In this document: one piece after another, positions 15,710 to 23,588 of the stretch
Layout: each line of letters begins with the position of its first letter
How positions within the stretch are numbered: the first letter of the stretch is position 1
Assembly (NCBI GenBank): GCA_934631995.1
Contig: CAKTYF010000015.1
Location: 1 to 28,554 of the forward strand
DNA length: 28,554 nucleotides
Direction of reading: 5' to 3'
DNA from: an uncultured Eggerthellaceae bacterium
Lineage (GTDB): Bacteria > Actinomycetota > Coriobacteriia > Coriobacteriales > Eggerthellaceae
Translations under genes and position numbers: made by a program
Notes under the pieces: generated by a model
Database searches by the model: none
Told to the model about the DNA's origin: nothing
The model's input: the letters and a program-made list of their open reading frames with translations, nothing else

Positions 15710-17074
15710 CTAGTTTTTCAGCGAGTTCAGCGGGGCGGGCATACGGCCGCCGCGATGTGCGAAGACGTCGCCTGCGCCTTCGCGTACGGGCATAACAGGT
15801 GCGTATCCCAGAAGGCCGCCGAAATCAAGGCGATCGCCCACATTCAATCCAACGGCAGGGATAATGCGAACGGCGGTGGTCTTGTTGTTGATCATGCCAA
15901 TAGCGCATTCATCTGCGATAATGCCGAAAATTGTCTCTACCGACGTGTCGCCGGGAATTGCAATCATATCCAAGCCAACCGAGCACACGCACGTCATGGC
16001 TTCAAGCTTTTCCAAGCTCAAAATGCCCGCTTCGGCTGCGCGAATCATGCCGGCGTCTTCGGACACGGGAATGAACGCGCCGGAAAGTCCGCCTACGCTC
16101 GAGCTGGCCATAACGCCGCCCTTTTTCACGGCGTCGTTGAGCATGGCAAGCGCTGCCGTGGTGCCGGGTCCGCCACATTGTCCCACGCCGATAGCTTCCA
16201 AAATGTCGGCTACCGAGTCGCCGCGTGCGGGAGTCGGGGCCAAGGAAAGATCCAGGATGCCCTTCTGGTAACCCAAACGACGCGCTGCTTCGCATGCCAT
16301 AAGCTCGCCTGCGCGCGTAATCTTGAACGCCGTCTTCTTAATGGTTTCCGCTACGGCCGTCATGTCCGCGTCTTCGGGCAGGCTTGCCAGCGTCGCACGC
16401 ACTACACCCGGGCCGGAAACGCCCACGTTAATGACCTCGTCGCCTTCGCCTGAACCGTGGAATGCGCCCGCCATGAACGGGTTGTCTTCCACCGCGTTGC
16501 AGAAAACAACAAGTTTACCTGCGCCAATGCATTGCTTATCGGCTGTTGCTTCTGCGGTCTTCTTGATAATGCCCGCCATTTCCAGCATGGCGTCCATGTT
16601 CAGGCCTGCGCGCGTGGAGCCCAGATTCACCGACGAGCACACGAAATCGGTGGTGGCCAATGCCTGCGGGATAGACTCCATGAGCTTGATGTCGGCGCGG
16701 CTGGCACCTTTTTGCACCAGCGCGGAGAAGCCGCCCACAAAGTTCACGCCTACTTCCTTGCCAGCGCGATCCATAGCCTGCGCAATGGGGGACAGGTCGT
16801 GCTCTTGCACCGCTGCGCTGATCTCGGCGATGGGCGTTACGGAGATGCGCTTGTTGACAATGGGAATGCCGAATTCGCGCTCAAGCTGCTCGGCCACGGG
16901 AACCAAGTTTTCCGCAGCGCTGGTCATGCGGTCGTACACCTTGCGGGACATGGCTTCCACGCTGCTGTCGCTGCAGCCGCGCAGGGAAAGCCCCAGCGTG
17001 ATGGTGCGAATGTCCAGGTTTTGCTTGTTGACCATGTTCAGGGTTTCGGAAATCTCTGCTGGTGTGATTTGCAT
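15710..17074 (-). CDS. PFL-family protein (UPF0210/DUF711)
   Basis: A 454-residue member of the UPF0210 family, structurally related to pyruvate formate-lyase but without known activity. The family-typical N-terminus (DIRTITLGLSLRGCSD), GGFSALVQKG, SSVNLGSTRAGLNMDA, FCNAVEDNPFMAGAFHG, the long Gly-rich DLSLAPTPARGDSVADI and VASSSVGGLSG-like stretches are all present. Full length matches the family. In many bacteria the gene sits next to a small ACT-domain protein (UPF0237); none is found beside it in this window. The start at 17074 is the only good one, with modest upstream purines. No substrate can be proposed. Confidence 0.88.
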   Translation of the reverse strand: MQITPAEISETLNMVNKQNLDIRTITLGLSLRGCSDSSVEAMSRKVYDRMTSAAENLVPVAEQLEREFGIPIVNKRISVTPIAEISAAVQEHDLSPIAQAMDRAGKEVGVNFVGGFSALVQKGASRADIKLMESIPQALATTDFVCSSVNLGSTRAGLNMDAMLEMAGIIKKTAEATADKQCIGAGKLVVFCNAVEDNPFMAGAFHGSGEGDEVINVGVSGPGVVRATLASLPEDADMTAVAETIKKTAFKITRAGELMACEAARRLGYQKGILDLSLAPTPARGDSVADILEAIGVGQCGGPGTTAALAMLNDAVKKGGVMASSSVGGLSGAFIPVSEDAGMIRAAEAGILSLEKLEAMTCVCSVGLDMIAIPGDTSVETIFGIIADECAIGMINNKTTAVRIIPAVGLNVGDRLDFGGLLGYAPVMPVREGAGDVFAHRGGRMPAPLNSLKN

Positions 17075-17165
17075 GGCGGTTCGCTTTCGTCGTTTTCGGG
17101 TACTGTCGTGCGTCTTTTACGTTGTGATTACCGTATTATCGTAGTTCTTACATTGTAGTACGTAA

Positions 17166-18643
17166 CTAGTCGGCGAACGCAATCTGGTCGCCCACAATTT
17201 CGCGGCTTGTGGTGCGCGCCCACTCCACGGCATTGTCAAGCTGGCTCATGGCAACTCCGTTTGCCGCCAGCTCATTCGTGTAGCTGCCCAGGGGAATCAC
17301 GCGGAAGTAATAATTCTCCCAATCGGTATGATTCACTAGCGGCGTCCACGTGGCGTTTTCGATGGTCACGGTGCCGTCCTGAAGTACGAAATCGCAGCTC
17401 AGCATGCCTTCGAGCTCGTTATAGGCATCGGGTGCTTCGTGACGGCTCAGGAAGTTGCCCAGGCTGTAAGCCACCAGGGTCTGGTGCCCGTCTGTTCCGG
17501 TGAGCCATTCCACCGGACCAATGACGTGCGGGTGTGACCCCAAGACTAGATCCACATTCAAATCCGCCAAGAGCTGCGCGTATTTTGCCTGGTAATCATC
17601 GATTCCCGTGAAGTTTTCCGTTCCCCAATGCATGGCCACAATCACTACATCGGCCAGCTCGTGGGCGCGCGTGACATCGCGCTCAAGGCGGTCTTCGCTT
17701 ATGAAATTGACTTCCCACCAATCAAGGTCGCTGGGGCTGTAGCCGTTCACGCCGTACGTGTAATCCAGAAACGCGAAACGAATGCCGCCCTTCTCGAACG
17801 TTGCAATGGTTTCGGCTTCTTCGGCGTTTAAGTTGCTGCCCGAAAATACCACGTTTTTGCTATTCCAGACCTCGCGGTTGCGTGCGCATGCCCCAAAATA
17901 GCCCCAGTCGTAAATATGATTGCTTGCCGATCCAATAACGTCAAAGCCTACGGAAATCAGATCGTCGGCCAGGCTTCGGGCGCGTTGAACGACGGATAGC
18001 CGTGCGGCCCAATGCGGTCATCCAAGTGGACTTCCTGTTTCACGTACGCAATGTCCGCGGCGGCAATGGCGGGCTCCACAAACTCGTAAATCGGGCGGAA
18101 GTCGTAGTGGTCGCCGCCCAGCGCCCACGCGTATTCGGCGAGTACGGTTTCGGGCAGGTTATCGCCCACGGCTACGAAGCTTACCGTGCTTGTGGTTTGC
18201 GCGGCGGTTGCGGAAGCGCCCGGTGCTGGTTCGTTTTCGGCGGAGCAGCTGCGTACGGCGCATGCCAAACCCACAATGACCAGCACGAATGCGATTACCG
18301 CAACGGCAACAGGCGTGATGCTGCGCGTGGTGGTGGACCCAGCGGAGGACCCTGCGACGGAGGGTCCTGCGACGGAGCTTCGCGCACGGCTTGAGTGGGC
18401 GCTGCTGCGCGTGTCGGCGGGAGCGGTCGCGGACCGGCGAGTGGGAGATGCCTGCGAGGAGGAAGCGCGGGTGCTGGGGGCGCCATTGTGGGCAGGGGGT
18501 CGCGCGCTGGATGCCTGCGCAGTGGAAGCACGGCGAGCGCCGGAAGTCGTTCGCCGTGCGGGCGCAGCATGCTGCACGCGTTCTTGTTGCGGCTGGCGTT
18601 CGCGCCTGTCGCGCCGCTCGTTTCGATGATCTGGCTGCTCCAT
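17166..18643 (-). pseudogene. CapA-like metallophosphatase gene broken by a single-base frameshift
   Basis: Two overlapping frames make one CapA/poly-gamma-glutamate-synthesis-type protein. The N-terminal part starts at 18643 (GGAGG 7 nt upstream; MEQPDHRNERRDRRER). It has a basic, Ser/Ala/Thr-rich cytoplasmic region, a membrane helix at about residues 109-131, and then the metallophosphatase start FVAVGDNLPE and a YDFRPIYEFVEPAIAAADIAYVK block. This frame ends at a TGA shortly after PSFNAPEA. The other frame continues without a gap as LADDLISVGFDVIGSASNHIY, and later has AMHWGTENF, VLGSHPHVIGPVEWL and AYSLGNFLS. Deletion of one C (at about 17969-17975, GAAGCCTGGCC) explains the break. No slippery heptamer is present. 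A sequencing error would equally restore a full 490-residue membrane-anchored enzyme. Confidence 0.82.
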
Positions 18644-18852
18644 AGAGGTGCCTCCGTGCTTCGTCTTTCGCTCTCGGCTGTGTGCCCTCGCCTGCAGCAG
18701 GACGCCTTCGCCCGCATCCTCGCTCGCTCCGACTGCTTCGCCCGTCGTGCCGCCGGACCCTTCGCCGTTTTCGCCAGCGACCCCGCTACCGCCTTCACCC
18801 GCCGCGTCGTCGGACCCTTCGCCAGCCCCTTCACCAGCGCCTTTGCCGGAAA
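18644..18852. other. Low-complexity GC-rich spacer upstream of the capA-like gene
   Basis: About 210 nt dominated by CCTTCGCC-type repeats. The capA frame is open through it and would encode Gly/Glu-rich sequence (GAGEGAGEGSDD), but the ribosome binding site at 18648-18655 supports a start after it. It is probably a leader or spacer; no promoter could be defined. Confidence 0.4.
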
Positions 18853-18885
18853 ATGTTGACAAAAGGTGGAGAAGTTTGTCAACAA
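18853..18885 (-). repeat. 3'-end stem-loop repeat, copy 3 (after tetR-like gene, variant loop)
   Basis: On the - strand: arm TTGTTGACAAA, loop CTTCTCCACCT, arm TTTGTCAACAT. The outermost pair is lost and the loop differs at four positions from the other copies, while the stem and CCACCT end are kept. It begins 16 nt after the stop of the TetR-family gene, in the same orientation. Confidence 0.88.
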
Positions 18886-18901
18886 ATAAGCTTACGCGAA
18901 C

Positions 18902-19525
18902 TTACGCCTCAAGGTTCCAAAGCACGAATTGGAGCATGGATTCCACGGGGCGATCGCAGCCGGGGGTGGGTTTGCCTATAATCTCGTAAAGCTTGCGCGG
19001 AACGCATTCTTCCTGAATCTCGGCGAAGCGTTCGGGCGACTCGAGCGCGCCGTCTTTGATCCATCGTCCTACCAGGGATGTTTCGGCGGTAACGTGGTAA
19101 TCCAGGATGAGCTCCAGCTCGCGCGTTATTTCAAGGCCCTTGTATTGGGTGATGGTGCGCACAAGCTCTTCCTTGCGGCCTCGGTATGCGTACGCGCCCA
19201 AAGCCTGGTAGCCGTTTTCTTTCAGAAGTGCGGAAACCATGGTCAAGTTCGACGCGAATATGCGATTAGTGAAGAGGTTTGCCTCGTAATAGCTCAGCGA
19301 CCGTCCCGCTTCGTGCAGGTAGCGGTTAGACACTAAATCGAAGAACCACTGGGTCACGGCATACTTGTCTTTGAAGTGGTTGTAAAACGTCTGTCGCGAG
19401 ACGCCGGCTTCTTTGCAGATATCGGTTACCGACACCGATTTCGAGGGACACCCGTTTTCCACGAGATGCTTAAGGGCCGAGAAAATTTGCGCTTTCGTTT
19501 CGAAGCCGATTCGTTCAACAGACAT
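18902..19525 (-). CDS. TetR-family transcriptional regulator
   Basis: A 207-residue protein with an N-terminal TetR helix-turn-helix (TDICKEAGVSRQTFYNHFKDKYAV, about residues 32-55 from this start) and a longer, variable C-terminal ligand/dimer domain. TetR proteins are usually repressors released by a small ligand. It is divergent from a UroD-family methyltransferase gene across about 380 nt, the common arrangement of a local regulator and its target. The start is uncertain: ATGs at 19531 and 19525 and a TTG at 19546 are in frame, none with a strong ribosome binding site; I use 19525. A promoter with near-consensus boxes lies just upstream. Confidence 0.88.
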   Translation of the reverse strand: MSVERIGFETKAQIFSALKHLVENGCPSKSVSVTDICKEAGVSRQTFYNHFKDKYAVTQWFFDLVSNRYLHEAGRSLSYYEANLFTNRIFASNLTMVSALLKENGYQALGAYAYRGRKEELVRTITQYKGLEITRELELILDYHVTAETSLVGRWIKDGALESPERFAEIQEECVPRKLYEIIGKPTPGCDRPVESMLQFVLWNLEA

Positions 19526-19572
19526 AAGCATCCAATCGGTTGTCAAGTCTAATAATTCTTTATTTATAAGGC

Positions 19573-19601
19573 ATTATCCAAGCCAGCGCATTATCTGTCA
19601 A
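19573..19601 (-). promoter_or_regulatory. Promoter of the TetR-family gene
   Basis: On the - strand TTGACA (19596-19601) and GATAAT (19573-19578) are separated by exactly 17 nt, a near-perfect sigma-70 promoter. The -35 box is part of the inverted sequence TGTCAA-gcaatg-TTGACA (19596-19613), a plausible operator for autorepression. Related TTGTCAAG/CTTGACAA sequences recur near 19540 and 19741. Confidence 0.7.
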
Positions 19602-19613
19602 GCAATGTTGACA

Positions 19614-19902
19614 AGCGCTCTACATCGTCGTGTCTTTTTGGGGAATAATTCATTCTTGCGCATGATTGTCTATTCATGCTTTACTTTCGCCTACCAATTG
19701 TAAAGCAAGTTGGATAAAATCGCAAAAATGAAAATCAGTACTTGACAAGCGAAGGGGTCTGTCTATTCCTTTCCTTCTTCTGAGAGCTTATCATGGGTTC
19801 ATAGGGATTACCGCTGCTTTGGAGGGAGGAACCAGGACGGCGGGCAATCTATTCGAAAGGCTCTTGGGGGAGCCGCTACTTTCTATTTAGGGGGTTTAAT
19901 CC
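19614..19902 (+). promoter_or_regulatory. Upstream control region of the UroD-family gene
   Basis: AT-rich intergenic DNA. It holds an inverted repeat GCTTTAC (19678-19684) / GTAAAGC (19700-19706), TAAAAT at 19715-19720 as a possible -10, and CTTGACAAGC at about 19741, which resembles the sequence around the tetR promoter. Downstream of it a small GGCTC/GAGCC hairpin (about 19859-19873) precedes the GGGGG ribosome binding site. A TetR-type operator is likely here, but no motif could be fixed. Confidence 0.45.
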
Positions 19903-20877
19903 ATGCTTACACCACGTGAGAACCTGCTCGAAACCATTAACTTTGGCAATCCTGAGTACATGCCGTTCACTGGCGAGTGCATTTACACCTGCGGTTTGCC
20001 GCTGCTGCAGTACCTGGAGCAGCCGCGCCAGAACGGTCCCGACCCGTACGGCATCCGCTGGGTCATCACGCCGGCCGGCGCCATGCACGATACCACCGTG
20101 CCGCCGCTGCTGGACGACATCGAGAACTGGCGCGACGTCGTGAAAATCCCGGACATCAGCCAGATTGACTTCAAGGCCGCGGCTGAAGCTGAAATGAAGA
20201 ACGTTGACCGTACGCAGAAGGCCATTGCTTTCTACTCCACCTGCGGTTGCTACGAGCGCCTGGCCGCCTACATGGGCTTCGAGAACGCCCTGATCGCCAT
20301 GGCGGAAGACCCCGAGGAAAGCCGCGCGTTCATGGAGGCCATCACCGATCACAAGATCGAGATTGCCAACAAGCTTATTGACGCGTACGACCTTGACATC
20401 TACTACAACTTCGACGACATTGCCACCGCGAACAACCTGTTCATCTCTCCCACGACGTACCGCGAAGTCATCAAGCCGTGCCACGAGCGCCTGGCGAAGG
20501 CCATCACCGACCGCGGCGTCATCTTCGGCGAGCACACCTGCGGCAAGTGCGAGGACCTGCTGGAAGACTACGTTGAGATCGGCACCAAGATTTGGCACTC
20601 TGCCCAGACCATGAACGACCTGAAGGGCATTCAGGAGAAGTTCCATGGCCGTTTGACCATCGAGGGCGGCTGGGACTCTTCGGGACGCCCGGGCTGCGTG
20701 GACGCGACCATCGACGAAATCCGCGATGAAACCATCCGCTGCATGGAGGACTACGGCAAGAAGGGCGGCTTCATCCTGTGCCCGCTCATGTTCAACGAGC
20801 GCGGCAATGCCCTGATTGTGGGCGACGATCGTACGTCGGTCGTCTTCGAAGAGTGGGAGAAGCGCCGCTTCTTCTAA
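19903..20877 (+). CDS. Uroporphyrinogen-decarboxylase-family methyltransferase
   Basis: A 324-residue UroD-fold protein. It keeps the zinc site of corrinoid-dependent methyltransferases of the MtaA/CmuA group: H211-T-C213 (GEHTCGKCED) and C293 (FILCPLMF). This suggests methyl transfer to or from a corrinoid protein, for example in O-demethylation or methylotrophic metabolism, rather than haem synthesis. No corrinoid protein or activator gene is adjacent, so partners would lie elsewhere. Codons are strongly biased to C- and G-ending synonyms compared with neighbours, a sign of high expression. GGGGG lies about 8 nt before the ATG. It is monocistronic, ended by a clear terminator, and divergent from a TetR gene that probably controls it. 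Substrate unknown. Confidence 0.82.
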   Translation: MLTPRENLLETINFGNPEYMPFTGECIYTCGLPLLQYLEQPRQNGPDPYGIRWVITPAGAMHDTTVPPLLDDIENWRDVVKIPDISQIDFKAAAEAEMKNVDRTQKAIAFYSTCGCYERLAAYMGFENALIAMAEDPEESRAFMEAITDHKIEIANKLIDAYDLDIYYNFDDIATANNLFISPTTYREVIKPCHERLAKAITDRGVIFGEHTCGKCEDLLEDYVEIGTKIWHSAQTMNDLKGIQEKFHGRLTIEGGWDSSGRPGCVDATIDEIRDETIRCMEDYGKKGGFILCPLMFNERGNALIVGDDRTSVVFEEWEKRRFF

Positions 20878-20918
20878 GCCGAACGTTTAAGCCGAACGGC
20901 ACCATTTTTAACTCGGAG

Positions 20919-20951
20919 GGGAGCTCGAGAAATCGAGCTCCCTGTTTTTTT
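20919..20951 (+). terminator. Intrinsic terminator of the UroD-family gene
   Basis: A perfect 10-bp stem GGGAGCTCGA (20919-20928), a GAAA tetraloop, TCGAGCTCCC (20933-20942), then TGTTTTTTT. It begins 42 nt after the stop. The last two Ts are the first bases of stem-loop repeat copy 4. Confidence 0.95.
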
Positions 20952-20982
20952 GTTGACAAATTACCCCACCTTTTGTCAACAA
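20950..20982 (+). repeat. 3'-end stem-loop repeat, copy 4 (after UroD-family gene)
   Basis: Identical core to copies 1, 2 and 5: arm TTGTTGACAAA, loop TTACCCCACCT, arm TTTGTCAACAA. It directly follows a conventional terminator, which argues against simple termination as its main function. It lies 72 nt after the stop, in the orientation of the upstream gene. Confidence 0.93.
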
Positions 20983-20985
20983 CAT

Positions 20986-21105
20986 GAGAAAAAGACACCA
21001 CTTTTCTGTGGGTTTACCACGGTTTACTTTTCCGCGACCTGGGGAAATGCTGGTTTTCGACAGTGGCGAAGAAGAAAATCCACCGAAAAGAGGGTCGTTT
21101 TTATC
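20986..21105 (-). repeat. 120-bp inverted-repeat element, copy B
   Basis: Homologous to the reverse complement of 15270-15389, equal in length at 120 bp and about 82% identical. It keeps the inverted terminal repeats with more mismatches (GAGAAAAAG ... GTTTTTATC) and the central GCGACCTGGGG. It starts 3 nt after stem-loop copy 4. Non-coding. Confidence 0.85.
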
Positions 21106-21118
21106 ATCGCCCCGCAAA

Positions 21119-21208
21119 AAGCCCTCCCCTCGGGCGTGAGGGGAGGCACCCCGTAAGTCGGGTTGCCGTTCGCGTCGTAAAGCCCTCCTCTCGGGCGTGA
21201 GGGGAGGG
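21119..21208 (-). terminator. Tandem near-identical hairpin terminators, BspA-like gene side
   Basis: Two 29-nt units (21119-21147 and 21180-21208), 61 nt apart, each form a 9-bp stem with a 6-nt loop between CCTCCCCTC and GAGGGGAGG (the second unit has one altered base). Read on the - strand, the first-listed unit is followed by CTTTTTG, so it can terminate transcripts of the BspA-like gene ending at 21309; the other is followed by only CTTTACG. They also lie downstream of the + strand UroD gene. Confidence 0.7.
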
Positions 21209-21218
21209 TGCAAAAGGC

Positions 21219-21271
21219 GCCGGCAAGGGGTTGTGACATGAGTGCGACAGACGGTGGCTTCCCTTGCCGGC
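21219..21271. repeat. 11-bp inverted repeat downstream of the BspA-like gene
   Basis: GCCGGCAAGGG (21219-21229) and CCCTTGCCGGC (21261-21271) are perfectly complementary, spaced by 31 nt. The same 11-mer CCCTTGCCGGC occurs at about 4199-4209 next to stem-loop copy 1. It has no T-tract and its function is unknown. Confidence 0.6.
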
Positions 21272-21308
21272 CGGAAAGTCAATTCGGGCGCGCCGCCGGC
21301 AGCAACGG

Positions 21309-23477
21309 TTAAATGCCCCAACCGTGCAGCGCCGCGTACTGAATGGCAAATGCATCGTTGGCGGTTATGTTGCCGTCGGGACCGCCATCAGGTGCGCCGG
21401 TTACGTCGGCACGGGAACACATGGTCACATACTCGGGCAACTCAGTGTGCTTGCCGAGCGCTATATCGTAGGCAAGCTGCGCATCCACCACGTTCAGCCG
21501 TCCATTGCAATTCACATCGCCGTTTTTCAGGGCTAAATATCCTGGGGCCAGCAAGCCGCCATCAATGCGGGCATATGCCGCATCGGTGTGCGCTTTGTCA
21601 TACGCGGTTCCTAAAATGCCCACTAAAGATGTGCAATAGCTGAACATAGAGCTTGTCACTGCGGAAGCGGGAATAGCAAACGCCCTGGAGACATAGATGG
21701 TGCGCAGCTTCGCATTCCGCGCAAACATATAAGAAGCCATGCTCACGTTCGAGGTGTCAAAGCTATCCAAATCAAGAACTTCAAGTTCATCGCAATCCGA
21801 AAACATGCTATTCATGTTCGTCGCATTCGAGGTATCGAAAGAGCTTAAATCCAATCTTTTGAGCGACTTGCAATTAGAAAACATCGCAAGCATATTCGTT
21901 ACATTTGCGGTATCAAAGCTCGACAGGTCAAGGGATTCAAGCGACTCGCATTCAGAAAACATGTAGCCCATATTTGTGACGTTCTTGGAGTCGAAGGAAC
22001 CAAAATCCAACGTCCTTAGCAACTTGCAGCCGCTGAACATGCTACCCATATCTTCGACTTTAGCGGTGTTGAGTCCCGAGATGTCGGCGGCAATCATGTT
22101 CTGGCAATCCTTGAACATATCTCGGCACCAGCTTGTGTTCACGCCCGGCTCTATAGCGACAGAAGTAATCGCCGCGCGTTGATCATACCAGGGAGAAAAA
22201 CCTGATGGTAAGCCTAAGCTGCCCCAAGCGGCGTTGCCAAGCGGACGCACGGTAAGCTTGCCGGCGGTGTCGATCATCCACTCGCAGGTACCTACGCGCG
22301 TCCAGCCATCCGTCGGTTGGCGCGGAACGACATACGTTTCAACGCCCGAGGCTCGATCGCGATTGGCGCACAGCATAGTGTATGTTTGGGCATACAGGTT
22401 GCCTGCGCTATCCGCCCATTCGGCTTCGCGAAGGTTTGCGCGCGTAAAGTCCTGGCCCGCAGACAATGTCAGTCGAGAAAGCTTCGCGCACTTGTGGAAG
22501 AGAAACTGGATATTAGTCGAATCGGAGATGACAAAGCTTGATAAGTCAAGAGCTTCGAGCGATGTGCAATCTTCGAACATGCCAAGCATTTTTGTCACGT
22601 TTGCGGTGTTGAAGGACGCCACATTCACCGACGCGAGTTTTGTGCATCCGCAAAACATGTTGGTCATAAGCGTGACCTTCGAGGTGTCGAAAGACGACAA
22701 ATCCAGCGAGGTAAGCGACGAAGCGCCATCGAACATGCCATTCATGTACGTTACGTTAGAGGTATCGAAACCCGTAAGATTGAGGGATTCAAGAGAAGAA
22801 CATCCAGCGAACATCAGGGACATTCCCTTTACGTTCGAAGTTGTCACGCCGCTCAGGTTGACCGATTTGAGAGCCTTGCAGAAGAAAAACATGCGGTTCA
22901 TGCCCTCTACGTTTTGGGTGTTCAGCCCCGAAAGGTCGGCGGTGACCATGTTCTCGCATTCTCTGAACATGTCCTGGCACCAGCTTGTGCTCACGCCCGG
23001 CTCCACAACCGCCGACGTGATGGAATTGCGCTGATCGTACCAGGGGAAATATCCCGACGAAACGCCTAATTCGCCCAAGGCGCCGTCGCTCAGCGGACGG
23101 ATAGTGAGTTTGCCAGCAGCGTCGATCTTCCACTCGCACGTGCCCGATTGCGTCCAGCCTGGAGTCAGGGAGGCGTTGGTGGGGGCGGTGGCTGTCGGGT
23201 CAGCCGCGGATTCGCCTGCTGCGAAGGGTGCGGAAGGAGCGGAAGTGGAAGGCGCGGAAGGCGCCGCTGGCGTATCGACTGGGTCGGATGCGGAAGGCGC
23301 CGCCAGTGAATCGGTGGCGGCGTCGGCCACCAGGGCGGCTGCTAATGGCTCAAGAGTGATGGGGGGGGTCGGCTCGGAAGCCGCTGCGAAGGCTGGTATG
23401 GGCGCAAGCCACAGCACCAGCATGGCTGACAGGAAAACGCTTGTGGCCTTTTGATAGGAAGGAGTTCGTCTTTTCAT
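21309..23477 (-). CDS. Secreted BspA-type (DUF285) repeat protein with C-terminal dockerin-like module
   Basis: The 722-residue protein begins MKRRTPSYQKATSVFLSAML, a signal peptide cleaved probably after AFA near residue 31. An Ala/Pro/Ser/Thr-rich stalk follows (about 35-105). Two homologous halves come next (about 107-385 and 389-600). Each opens with GWTxxGTCEWxID and WYDQR, then has BspA/DUF285 leucine-rich units such as MFxxCxxLxxLDLSSFDTSNVTxM. The end (about 650-722) has two calcium-loop-like segments, GDVNCNGRLNVVDAQLAYDIAL and a looser DGGPDGNITANDAFAIQYAAL, resembling dockerin type I. No LPXTG or membrane anchor is visible, so attachment may be through the dockerin or non-covalent. 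I start at the ATG 23477, with AGGTGGG upstream; a GTG at 23489 is also in frame. Likely role: adhesion or protein interaction outside the cell. Confidence 0.85.
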   Translation of the reverse strand: MKRRTPSYQKATSVFLSAMLVLWLAPIPAFAAASEPTPPITLEPLAAALVADAATDSLAAPSASDPVDTPAAPSAPSTSAPSAPFAAGESAADPTATAPTNASLTPGWTQSGTCEWKIDAAGKLTIRPLSDGALGELGVSSGYFPWYDQRNSITSAVVEPGVSTSWCQDMFRECENMVTADLSGLNTQNVEGMNRMFFFCKALKSVNLSGVTTSNVKGMSLMFAGCSSLESLNLTGFDTSNVTYMNGMFDGASSLTSLDLSSFDTSKVTLMTNMFCGCTKLASVNVASFNTANVTKMLGMFEDCTSLEALDLSSFVISDSTNIQFLFHKCAKLSRLTLSAGQDFTRANLREAEWADSAGNLYAQTYTMLCANRDRASGVETYVVPRQPTDGWTRVGTCEWMIDTAGKLTVRPLGNAAWGSLGLPSGFSPWYDQRAAITSVAIEPGVNTSWCRDMFKDCQNMIAADISGLNTAKVEDMGSMFSGCKLLRTLDFGSFDSKNVTNMGYMFSECESLESLDLSSFDTANVTNMLAMFSNCKSLKRLDLSSFDTSNATNMNSMFSDCDELEVLDLDSFDTSNVSMASYMFARNAKLRTIYVSRAFAIPASAVTSSMFSYCTSLVGILGTAYDKAHTDAAYARIDGGLLAPGYLALKNGDVNCNGRLNVVDAQLAYDIALGKHTELPEYVTMCSRADVTGAPDGGPDGNITANDAFAIQYAALHGWGI

Positions 23478-23564
23478 ATTCTTTCCCACCTCTTTCTGTA
23501 ATCGATGCTCGTATCACTTCTTACAGCATACAGAGGTCAGGGGCATATTTTGCGCCCAAAAGCA

Positions 23565-23588
23565 AGATTGGGACACGTGTCTCAATCT
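23565..23588. promoter_or_regulatory. 24-bp near-perfect palindrome, candidate operator
   Basis: AGATTG G GACAC meets GTGTC T CAATCT, complementary at 11 of 12 pairs with no spacer; the odd pair is G/T. It lies about 90 nt upstream of the BspA-like start and 110 nt upstream of the -10 box before the activase gene. The short direct repeat TTTTGCGCC flanks it on both sides (about 23549 and 23593). The lack of a loop favours a dimeric DNA-binding protein over an RNA hairpin. Confidence 0.6.

Noticed and set aside
17960..17980. Programmed frameshift in the capA-like gene
   Set aside because: No slippery heptamer or downstream structure is apparent; a single-base deletion or sequence error is simpler.
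18644..18862. Gly/Glu-rich N-terminal extension of the capA-like gene
   Set aside because: A good ribosome binding site precedes the later ATG at 18643, and the extension is low-complexity and runs into stem-loop copy 3.
19770..19902. TPP-riboswitch-like CTGAGA upstream of the UroD-family gene
   Set aside because: Only the hexamer matches; the other conserved TPP blocks are missing.
20919..20982. Reading stem-loop copy 4 as the terminator of the UroD-family gene
   Set aside because: A separate perfect hairpin with a T-run lies directly before it, so termination is already explained.
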